18,289 bases of DNA from Smittium culicis (Eukaryota > Kickxellomycota > Harpellomycetes > Harpellales > Legeriomycetaceae), in contig LSSN01002707.1 of the NCBI GenBank assembly GCA_001970855.1, forward strand, positions 1 to 18,289. Reading direction: 5' to 3'. The notes under the pieces are model-generated. The model did no database searches, was not told where the DNA came from, and saw only the letters and a list, made by a program, of their open reading frames with translations. The position numbers were made by a program, and so were the translations under genes. Shown piece after piece: positions 9,027 through 18,289 of the stretch; position 1 is the stretch's first letter, and each line of letters starts with the position of its first letter.

Positions 9027-12000
9027 TTTTAATTCTAATCAGTAATAACTAATGAATAAAAATTAATATATGTGGAATACGTATATCTAAATAGCGAAGA
9101 TCGATTAGCAAAATCCTTTCAAAATTATAGTAATAGATAGAAAAATTAATAGTCCTTCCAAATTCAACCAGTTATAAAAATTATTTTATATTATCATTTC
9201 AAGATTTATAATGTATAGCAAACTTATTTTTTCGTTCAAAATCACCCTTTATCAATAATAATTATTATTCAAGTCATTGATAAAGTTAATATAAATATAA
9301 TTAATATTTTTAGTAAATTCACATGTAAAAAAAAATCAAGAGTAGAGAAATTTAATTCAATCTAAAAAGTTATTATAAAAATGTCTTTTCGAAACTTTAT
9401 TTAAAATTATATACAAAATTTGATATTTTTGAGTAAAATAAAAAAGGTAAAAAAATGTAAAATATTCCAGATTTTTGAATTAAACTTGATATTAGTTATT
9501 ATATCGAATTAACTTCGCATGTAAAAATTATACACAAATAATTTTTTTTCTCGAATAATATAATTAGCACTAGGGATAATATATGTAATAGCTCATAATA
9601 AGCTATCGGCCAACGAAGAAAAAATCATGCTATTAAATTCAATGATCAGAAAATATCTCTGATGTTATCATAATTTACATCCTTACCACGATTCCATATC
9701 TTGTATAAATAAAATTTTTTATGACTAATTCTGATTAATGTTTTAAAAATTTTTCTTGTATAAAAGTGTAATTATAGATTTATCCTATGGTTAAATAATT
9801 AAAATAAATAATTCTTTATACAATAAAAGATGTTTAAAGCAATAGAGATTCTTGCCAAAGTATCAATTCCACTAAAGAAGTTTATAAGTAATTAGATAAG
9901 TTTTATATAGTAGCAATAATTAAATCGAATTTTGATAAAAAATTTTAATCCTAATAAAAGAATACGAGAAAGTATATAACCGATAGGAGTATATGATCTC
10001 AAGTGTCATGATTTATCATGTCATTATATAAATTGATATACGTGTTCTATAAAATTACAAATTACTGCTCAATATTCCCAAGGTCCATTTTTGGAAATAG
10101 ATTTATGTTTTGATTTGCGCTAGTGGTTAGGTAATTTCAACACGTGTAGTAAAATTACTTTTGCTGAGCAAATTCCATTATCATTACTAATCGTTTAATT
10201 AGTAATCACTTATGGTTTTATTCTAGAATATTCTTTATGGTATTTTTTAGTATTTGAAAAATAATTCATAGAATTTTATAGTATTTTGATAACTTTTTAA
10301 AAAGTATACATAGTTAGAGATTTTATTGAAAAAGAATCTTTTGCAATAAAATATCTTCACTTGATAACTATTTCAAATAAATAAATATAAAAGTAAATAC
10401 TTAATACTTAAACTTAATACTTAATACTTAATATTTATTACTTAATAATACCTAGCTGTCAGGTCTTGACAAAGAATTCATATTTTTTTTAATAAGCTGA
10501 TAAATACACAAAAAAATATATATAGCATATTGTAATATACATAAACAAATATTATGTATTAATTTCTAATTATTTTAATTTTTTTTAAAACTATTAATGA
10601 GATAATACTTATATAATTTTATGTAGGTTCATTTTTATCTAGTTTATTCTATTATAATTTGATCCGAGAATTTTATTAATAGAAATATTGCACACTAGAG
10701 GCTTAGTAAAAAATAAATTAATTTTACTAGAAATTATTTTAAACCAGCGAAAAATTTTTTTTATATTGAGTAGCTTTATAGTTTGACTTTATTATAAATA
10801 GATAATAATTGTAAATAAAAATTGAACAAAGCCCTTCAAATTACAAATAGAAATCTAACTGTGTGAAATAAAAATTACAGGAAATAAAATTAAAATTAAT
10901 TTAGTGTAAGATAATTATATATATTTGGTTATTTAATATGAAAAAAATGATTTCAATTTAGATATTATAGCTTTTGATAGTTTTTGTATACATCATAATA
11001 TCAAAATAAAAGAATTCAAACTGTTATCTGAATCAAAATTGCTTATGAAAAGATTTTATTTCTAAATAAATTTTATATGGTTTAAATGAAATAAATAAAA
11101 GTGAAATAAATAGAGAAATAACCTGATCGTAATTTTCTCTATTGTGTAAATTTTTGGTATTCATTTAGCTGTAAAAAATATTTGATTTTTTATTTATTCT
11201 ATAATCAAATAATTAAATAATTGTATTGTTTATGTAAAGAAACTTCAATTATCTAAATGGTTAGGGTTATAGGTATTATGATTTATATATTAATTTAAAA
11301 AAATTATTTTTGTACCAAGTTTATAAGGATTTTAATCCGATAATTACTACGATTTAAATCTAGAAATTATAATTTATAAAGGTTTAAGATTTTTTTTCTT
11401 AGGTAATTAAAAAATAAAATTGGCTTTGAATTATATAAAAAAAATAAAGAATTGAGAAATTTATGGTGTTAAGATTGGAATATATTTATTATCATAATTT
11501 TACACCATCTTGGATTATTCTATTTGAACTAAAAAAAACAACAAATTTAGTAACCATGACTAAAAAATAATATTAATATAATCTGATAATTAAAATAGTT
11601 TGATAAATATTTTCTTTATTCAGATTAATATCAAGCTTAATGAATGTCGCTTTTAATTTCTGAAGACTCATAAAATTTTTTATAACACAACTTATATATT
11701 ATCACTTTTGTTAAAAAAATTAAAGATGGTGTTTTATTAAATAAATTCGAGTAATTTTTGCATAAAATTAACTTATATCTATAAAGGGCTACAAAAATAT
11801 ACATATTATAATACATAAAAATCTCCCGGTAGGTGTAATGTCAATTTAATCAAGATTCATTTAATTGCATGACAATTAATGATTAATCAAACATAGTATT
11901 ATACTTTAATATTTCAAATAAAATTTAAATTACATGCAAAAACTAGTAAAATATTTCTAAAGATATATACACGAAGGAAATTAAATATATTCTAGAGTGA

Positions 12001-12640
12001 CAATAATGAAAAACCAAAAAAAATAATTTATCTATAAAAATTCGATAAATAAATAAATCCAATAAAATAAGAAAATAAACTTTATAACTGAAATTACTCA
12101 TAATAAGAAATTTAATGGTGAATAATCTAGCAATACTGATATAAAAATATTATATCAAACGTTTCAAAAAAAAACTAAATAAAATTTACAAAATTAGAAA
12201 AGCAAACGAAATCATTCGAGAACCAAAAAATAAATTAGTACACTATCAATTAACAATAAGCCATTCATAAATTAAATGGTTGAAAAAATGAGCAAAATAG
12301 ACAAACAAACTTCTAGAACAATGAGCGCAAAATTATTTTTCGAAAATCATAAATATATAATCCACAGTAAAAACTCTAATTCGATAGTCATGCTAACAGA
12401 ATATTTATACAAGTTAAACTAACATATAGATCAGAGAAAAAATCTATAAAAAATTTCAGGCTCAAACCACAATCGATTATGTATCCGCTCAAAAAATAAA
12501 TTAATTAAAATATTATTTATAAAATTTGCAAAATATTCTATCCACAAAGAATCGGATAAACTTATACCATCACCATCTAAACCCCCATACTTAAAATATC
12601 TTATTATCTTCAAAATTCATATAACACATCACTTGCGCCT
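9027..12640. other. AT-rich gene desert
   Basis: No gene, RNA gene or mobile element is recognised. Perfect inverted repeats with 9-10-bp arms occur at 9247-9256/9276-9285 (CTTTATCAAT), 10183-10191/10198-10206 (ATTACTAAT) and 11109-11118/11134-11143 (AATAGAGAAA). At this base composition about this many are expected by chance. A heptamer repeat inside the stretch is listed separately. Confidence 0.65.
10396..10443 (+). repeat. Imperfect AATACTT heptamer repeat
   Basis: There are about seven units: AATACTT twice, AAACTT, AATACTT twice, AATATTT and ATTACTT. It is a simple low-complexity repeat with no coding frame, and an example of slippage in AT-rich DNA. Confidence 0.8.
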
Positions 12641-13200
12641 AGATTATCATATCATCCTTCTTGCCCACCTTCCTCTCCATCACATGCTCCCAACTTGACA
12701 CTCTTTACTCAACTCTCCCGCTGTTTCTGTCTCGAAATTTGTACCCGGTTCCTAATAGATCACATTTATCTATCTGTCACTGATTTACCCACTCTTCTAT
12801 CAGAACTGACTATAATTTCTTGCTAAATCCAACTTATCCTCCATCCCTCGTCTTATTTGATAAGCTTTCAGACATTAGTTTTCTTACTCTATCACTTCTA
12901 CTATTCCCGTATCTTTTACCTTCTCAATTTCTATACTTTATACAACTGTTCATTTCTATTAGATCCTATTACTTAAAACATGTATTCAGTTCTTATCTAA
13001 GCACAATTTCGTTTCAATTTCAATTCAATTTCATACACATTATTCAGAAAATATTCAACGTTTTCTCAAGTTGATTCATTTTCGTTTATCAACTATATCT
13101 AATTGAGTTCTATATCGCCTATCTAATAGATTCTGACACTTTCTCGCTACAATACCTTCTGTCAACTCTCGTTTGAAAATCAGTCTGGGTACTTTCAATA
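12641..13200. other. GC-raised island with strong pyrimidine/purine strand skew
   Basis: The + strand is rich in C and T and poor in G. In 12661-12720, for example, I count 27 C and 4 G. The + strand has two overlapping open frames (12581-12826 with no ATG, and 12820-13074 from a TTG), but pyrimidine-rich sequence has few stop triplets by composition, so they are weak evidence of coding. The minus strand is purine-rich, as coding strands often are, and shows protein-like pieces such as KVAHVYLKIRQFPLIIES followed by QTDFQTRVDRRYCSEKVSE (about 13290-13120) and ESLSNKTRDGG, yet its stop density is not below chance. It may be an eroded minus-strand gene or transposon segment. Function is unknown. 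Confidence 0.45.
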
Positions 13201-13652
13201 ATCAAAGGAAATTGTCTTATTTTAAGATAAACATGAGCCACCTTCAACCATATTTCAATAAAATCTAATTTTATTTTTCAAAAAAAATGTATATATACAT
13301 TGCTATAATTGATTTAATTTTCGGATAAAAATTTTTTTAAAATGATTAATCTTAGTAATAAAATATCTTAAAAAACAAGGAATCGCCCAAATTGGTAACA
13401 AACTGCAAAAAATTTATAAAGAATATTTAAATAAATTTGAAAATAATTCAATATTATAGTAAAATTTTACTAACAGTTAATTAGGAAAATAAATCAATAA
13501 TGTAGTTCTTTATTAAAAATCATTCATCGATAATTAGCTATTATAAATTTATGAAAAATTCTATAAAATATAGCGTGTTCGATTGTGTGATATATAACAG
13601 CATAATAAAAAAACTGTGAATAATAACAAGATCATAAATCTTAATAGATTGA

Positions 13653-13961
13653 TACCGAGAAAGTAACTATGAAAGCAACCCAGAAAGCATCCCTATAAAA
13701 CGTCCCAAATAGTAACCAAAAAATTAATTTAGAATGAATAAATATTTTATTATATTACGACTAAGAAAACGACCTATAATTTAATCAGGATATCAACCCA
13801 GAATGAAAAGCAATAAAAGATCTAGAATTTGATTTAGAAAGCGATACTGAAAGTGAACTACAAAGAGAATTATGTATATCTAAAATTGCGATTTTGTAAG
13901 TGACACAGAATGTGTTCCATAGTGTGCTCCAGAATGTGTCCCAGACATAGTATCAGATTAT
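13653..13961 (+). repeat. Eroded 12-bp tandem repeat, four-residue coding-type unit
   Basis: Successive 12-mers align with GAA in the third codon: TAC CGA GAA AGT (13653), AAC TAT GAA AGC (13665), AAC CCA GAA AGC (13677), AAC CCA GAA TGA (13795), GAT CTA GAA TTT (13819), GAT TTA GAA AGC (13831), GAT ACT GAA AGT (13843), GAC ACA GAA TGT (13902), GCT CCA GAA TGT (13926) and GTC CCA GAC ATA (13938). About 25 units fit, with single-base slips near 13725 and between 13855 and 13901. The common frame gives N-P-E-S, D-T-E-S, A-P-E-C and V-P-D type tetrapeptides. Stops occur within units (TAG 13710, TGA 13804, TAG 13920). It looks like a once-coding acidic repeat, or a minisatellite, drifting to AT. 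The source protein is unknown. Confidence 0.66.
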
Positions 13962-16900
13962 GCATATTTTATTTATCAGTTTTAATTACTGCTTACATCA
14001 ATTTTTTCTATTAATTCTCAATTACTGTTTCATTTCTATGCTAGCTATTTATTTTTAAATTTCAGCTCATTTTCAGCTTTATCTGTGTTTTTTTGATGTA
14101 TTTGATGATTTTTCTTATACATTTATATATCTTTTCGTGGTAATCATTCAAACTATATTCATAAGCCGCTTTTTTTACAGATATTTGACCTGTGATTTTA
14201 ATTAATATTTTTATGAGTAGAGTTGGTTTTTGTTACAGTTTCTTCCGATATTTGGGATTCTGTTCATTTGTGTAGGCTTTTTCTAAACTTTTTTGTCTTT
14301 CTAAATTTTTTTCGCGTGATTATCACATCTACATTCTCTATATCGACTTACATCAAAATTTTCTATTTAAACTGTCTTATAAACCGCTTTAAAGTTTCAT
14401 TGTGATGTTTTATTAGTTGTTAAATATGTCACCGTATGCTTAAAAATGCGTTTTAAGGCTAACTTTTATCTAAATATTATAAATTTGAGTTTTAATTTAC
14501 TATTTAATACTTATAATTTATGATCTCTTTTTTTTTTTGCGATATTACTGATTTTAAAAAATGATAATAATAATATAAGACTAACATATTATAGAAAGTA
14601 CGATTTCTTATATTGAAAAATGAAAAAAAGACTTTTTTTTCATATTCTTTTTGCTAAATGTTTTTTAACAGCATATTTGACCTGTGTAAAATCTATAAGG
14701 TGTAATATCCCGTAAAATGGTAAATAGTATATAAAGTTAATACAATTTTTATAAAAAAAATACGTATATAAACCCCCTTTTTTCTGTCTCTTTATAAAAA
14801 ATCTCTTTTTAGAAGAAGATTCCTATAGATCTCATTCTACAATGGAAAAAAATAATATGATTTTATAAAAGAGATATTGTTGTTAATTTAATATTGTAGT
14901 AAATCTGTGACTCATTTTTATTTCTAGATAGATTCTTAGAATTTATTCTTCAAATTTGTAAATGAATTCTATATTTCTCATATTCTTGATAACCATTATT
15001 TGTATTATATTTAAATTATCTGCTCTATCTAGTATTTTAACTTTGAATGTGAATGCTTCTAATTTACCAAAGTATTAAATTACAGATACATTCTTCAAAT
15101 ATTTATGAGAACGTTTTTAACATTTTTTATTGATACATATATTAAAACTCATTAAAAGTGGTCAATTTATTTGGAAAATGCTCTAAATAATCTATTAATA
15201 TTTAAAATTTATCAACAAAAGTTATTTCAATGAGTTGAGTCATTTTAGAAGACTCACTCCGAGAATTTACAGCTATTATAATCATTTTTATTAGTATCGG
15301 ATTAAAAACAAGAACTTTGCATCTAATTAAAAAACATTGTGATTTGATTGCTAAAACTTTATATTAGCAAAAAAAATTTTTATAAAGAATGATACGTTTA
15401 TTGAATCAAAAATTTTAAAATAAGGTGTTTTAAAGATAGATTATTAATCTATATATTTAATGAAATTTAGTATTAGAGAAAACTAATATAATCCAAGAAA
15501 TTCTTTTCTTGATAGTAAAATCAGTGAGTATTTATAGACACCCCTCTTTCATTCGAATAACATGAAACAAGTATATTTATAATTGTGCATTTAAGGTAGA
15601 GGTCTTTGTATAAAGTTGGTGTCTTATAGGTAACCAAGATTACTAGTAATTTAAGGTGTTAATTATTTGTATAAATGGGTTTAATCCCAGGTATTGGATA
15701 AAAAGAGGTTAAGTTTTGAGACATCCCTTTCTAAAAAGGCTTATGTCTAGCTTCATAATAATAAAAAAAATTAACATAAAAATTAACAGCCTAGCACTCT
15801 ATTATTTCCAATGGTTCATTGGTAAATATGGATTAAGTTTCTTAGTTGTAAAAAACATAAATAAATCCCTTTTAGGGATCACAAAGGAAAATTTATTGAT
15901 TTTACTTTGACTGAAGCCACGTGTAATAATGAATACGTTTATATATATTTATACCTAAATAAAGCTTATCTGATTGTTCTAAAAATCAGAATACAATGTT
16001 TAGTGGCAATTAAACATGCCTAACTGTAGAGATAAGTATTATATTATTCATTTAATATTATAATTGACCATTATTTTTTGACAATAACCAAACACTATAT
16101 TAAACACTTTAAAAAAAATAGTTTTCAATGCAATTTATAGCACATTATAATGCCTAATATTCTAAACTATATAAATACCTTAATTGACTGCAATAGCTAA
16201 AAGTCTAACTAACAAAAATAAAAAAAAACCCCTAATTGTTAAATTTCAGCAATTTTTTAATAAATTCAAATATCGTTCATCCGGCATTTCGAGCCAATGA
16301 CTATAAGTATTCTATTTAAATTAAAACTTTCGATTATTTTAAATAATAGCCGATTGTTAAGTTCATGCTCACGTTGTAGATATTTATTATGCTTATTTGT
16401 GTGAATATTTATATACTTTTTTAAATTTTTCATTGCTTCAGATCTAATTTTTATGCGAAAATTTTAAAAAATGTATAGTCAAAATGCTAAAAAGTGCTAT
16501 TTTTTACCAATTTTCTTTGACATTTTCAGCCTATTAAAAACAACGAAAACGGTAATGAATTTATTTATTGGATTTTTTACCCTTGTAGAACATAACCAGA
16601 AATTTATCTTAAATACTCCTTATACTATAGATCGGCTAAACTGCTTTAAAGTTGTATAGTTTTACTTCTGTTTAAGAGCTAAATTACATTCTATTTAAAA
16701 ATATTTTTACATGAAAACCATAATCAATATGACAGGCTCTTTTTAATATCAGACTTTTTTTTATTATACTTATATTAGTTTTTTTCCAATTGTCATTTTT
16801 ACATATCTCTATAAATTTTTTGGAGTCCTCTTCGTTTTTTTTTCTATGATTGAAAATAAATTTTAGATCAAGGTTTATACCATATCGCTTTTGATTATAA

Positions 16901-17176
16901 ATCACTAAAATCAGTTTTTTTATATACATATTAGTATAAGGCTAAGTATATATCAATAAAATTTAGCTGGAAAAATGTTTTCAAAACTTATTTATACACA
17001 TAATATTTATAAAGTTTAATTTTCATATTCAGCAAATTTTCAATGAATTCATAATGATTGCATAAATGACTTACTCCAACTGCCTAAATTAAAACCTTGA
17101 AACCTATCACTCATTATTCGACGATTTTAAAATCTATAAACACATCTAGATACAAATAAACAAGCTTTTTATTTGA
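13962..17176. other. AT-rich desert
   Basis: No gene is recognised. The block just right of the 12-bp repeat (about 13980-14460) is T-rich on the + strand. The 14-mer ATATTTGACCTGTG occurs twice (14181-14194 and 14673-14686), each preceded by a T-run ending in ACAG or AACAGC. Several frames of 60-80 codons exist (for example 15716-15910 +, 16471-16659 + and 16684-16929 -), but this number is expected by chance at this composition and none has a recognisable motif. Confidence 0.6.
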
Positions 17177-17830
17177 TTTTTAGGTTTATCATTAGTTAAA
17201 ACGCAATTATCAGTTATTTTGATCACAGAAATCTCAAATAACGATTTTATATTATTAAAGGGTTTATAAAATGTCTGTTTAATCTTCATAGATTCCTGCA
17301 AATTTAAAATTGTATATTTTTTCTCTACAATAACTCTCATACCCGCAAGTCATACAGTTGAAATCGATACAATTTAAATATTTGCCCCAATTAGAATCTC
17401 TGACATGAAATATTAGCAAAAAAAATTCTTAAAACTTTGAAAGTCCCATCCAATATGTCTACAAGTATCATATATGTCTTATAGTTACAACCTGTTAAAT
17501 CTCATGAGCCTATTCTGGATAAATTATGATTTGTCCTTTGACCTAGCATTTCTTGGTGTTAATGATTCCTATCGACATAAACGCTTTACTGAAATTTCAC
17601 CAATGTTTCAAAATTTTCATATAATATTCACTTACAATTTTACCAGAGTTCCATTCTTATCATCACGATCAAGATCTGTAATGGATCATTGTTACATAAA
17701 ATCACTTTCAAAGAGTCTTTTGTTTCAATCTAATTTTAAATAGTCAACTAAATATTTTATTAGACTAAAACGCTTCCTCTTGATCTATTCCTACTTTCAA
17801 GATCCAGAATTAGACAATATGCTACTTTAA
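17177..17830 (+). pseudogene. Decayed LINE endonuclease (EEP) domain and linker
   Basis: LINE endonucleases of the exonuclease-endonuclease-phosphatase fold nick target DNA to prime reverse transcription. One frame spans about 217 codons with only five internal stops (TAA 17267, TAA 17375, TAG 17414, TGA 17438, TAG 17741), where roughly 15-20 are expected. In order it reads SVILITEIS, with Glu 17228-17230 where the catalytic Glu of ITET/LQET motifs sits; NVCLIFIDSCKFKIV (17270-17314); HTVEIDTI then IFAP (17378-17389), like the I-Y-A-P strand; NDSYRHK (17561-17581), like the D-S-R helix before the late strands; SRSRSVMDHCYI (Asp 17684-17686), like the S-x-I-D strand; and RLKRFLL...DPELDNMLL (17762-17827), like the post-endonuclease linker. 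The GDFN and final SDH motifs are not visible, so it is dead. The longest open piece, from ATG 17474 to TAG 17741, is 89 codons. No polymerase domain is seen after it. Confidence 0.6.
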
Positions 17831-18289
17831 TAAAAGAATAACCAGCGATATAGATTTTTTATTCTATGAAAGGCGTATTAAATTAAATTTTATTAAATTA
17901 AAGATATTATATTAATATATTTTTATAATTATGAAAATAAACTATTCCTTTCCTAAATGAGAAATTAAAAAAATTAAAAAAAATATGATAAGTATAATGG
18001 TCGAGAATCTTTTTATTTAAAACTATTTTTATTTATCCAAAGTGTATCTACGTTATTTTTTACCATGGAAATCATTATAGTTACAAAAGGTTAGTTTTAA
18101 ATAGAATACCTACTTATAAAAATCCTTGTATAATTTGCAAAAAATATAATAAAACTAATAAATTAATTTATTAGCTATAATTTGGAAAATATAATAAATA
18201 TAGCAAAGTTTTTTGAATTTTCAGAGTAAAATAGATTAAATTAAAAGTTAAATTAATATTGAATAAAATAAAACTAAAATTTAACCGAA
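17831..18289. other. AT-rich tail of the window
   Basis: This is extremely AT-rich sequence with no open frame of note. If the LINE relic continued, the reverse-transcriptase domain would begin about here, but no polymerase motif is recognisable. It is either eroded beyond recognition or lost by truncation. Confidence 0.5.

Noticed and set aside
12431..12613. Minus-strand 60-codon frame
   Set aside because: It starts at TTG and ends in a Phe/Ile/Asn-rich low-information tail. No motif was seen and its length is within chance expectation.
12581..13074. Two overlapping + strand open frames (about 81 and 84 codons)
   Set aside because: The first has no ATG and the second starts at TTG. The strand is pyrimidine-rich, which removes stop triplets by composition alone. 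The peptides are hydrophobic and low in motif content.
15670..15700. tRNA T-arm-like GGGTTTAATCCC
   Set aside because: The flanks do not pair into a 5-bp T stem, and no acceptor, D or anticodon arm can be laid out around it.
16201..16255. Intron-like branch site (CTAACTAAC) followed by TTTCAG
   Set aside because: There is no matching donor and no coding sequence on either side; such words are common in AT-rich DNA.
13962..17340. Other frames of 60-80 codons in the desert (14223-14405 +, 15716-15910 +, 16471-16659 +, 16684-16929 -, 17146-17340 -)
   Set aside because: At about 80% A+T roughly 9% of codons are stops, so around this many frames of 60 or more codons are expected in six frames. 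None shows a domain, and the last is antisense to the LINE endonuclease relic.
2221..18289. Mitochondrial or plastid origin for the AT-rich part
   Set aside because: No organellar protein, rRNA or tRNA signature is seen in 16 kb, whereas organelle genomes are gene-dense.
1..18289. Novel multi-gene defence, biosynthetic or signalling system
   Set aside because: No two intact genes exist in the window. Everything recognisable is retrotransposon debris, repeats or AT-rich desert.

Overview
The window looks like nuclear DNA from an AT-rich eukaryote. Both ends carry eukaryotic retrotransposon debris, there is no operon-like gene packing, and there are no bacterial ribosome-binding sites. I see no rRNA or tRNA and no intact host gene. 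A fungus with AT-isochores or a large-genome microsporidian would fit, but nothing here fixes the taxon.

Left end (1-2220, near-normal GC). A Ty3/Gypsy-like element runs leftward. It shows a gag N-terminus (617 to the window edge) with two in-frame stops, an untranslated leader, a candidate primer-binding site (766-783) and a candidate LTR (about 786-1379). The LTR holds nine CCAAT/ATTGG boxes and two strong inverted repeats. It abuts a broken fragment of the 3' end of a non-LTR (LINE) reverse-transcriptase ORF on the + strand, with a CPCC...H...C zinc-finger tail at 1622-1951 and an older, diverged second copy of that tail just before it. An unrecognised 59-codon open stretch (2041-2220) ends the GC-normal block.

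Middle and right (2221 to about 17170). This is a long desert of roughly four-fifths A+T by eye, with stop codons in every frame. It is interrupted by a perfect 36-copy octamer array (GAAACTAA, 6414-6701), two small GC-richer coding-like islands (6808-6921 and 8895-9026), a strongly pyrimidine-skewed island (about 12641-13200), and an eroded 12-bp repeat (13653-13961) that still reads as a four-residue unit of the N-P-E-S / V-P-E-C type.

Right end (17177-17830). A single + strand frame, broken by only five stops in about 217 codons, reads as the endonuclease (EEP) domain and following linker of a LINE. It is the least expected feature in the window. Overall the window is best read as a retrotransposon graveyard decaying towards AT. 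No working multi-gene system is visible.
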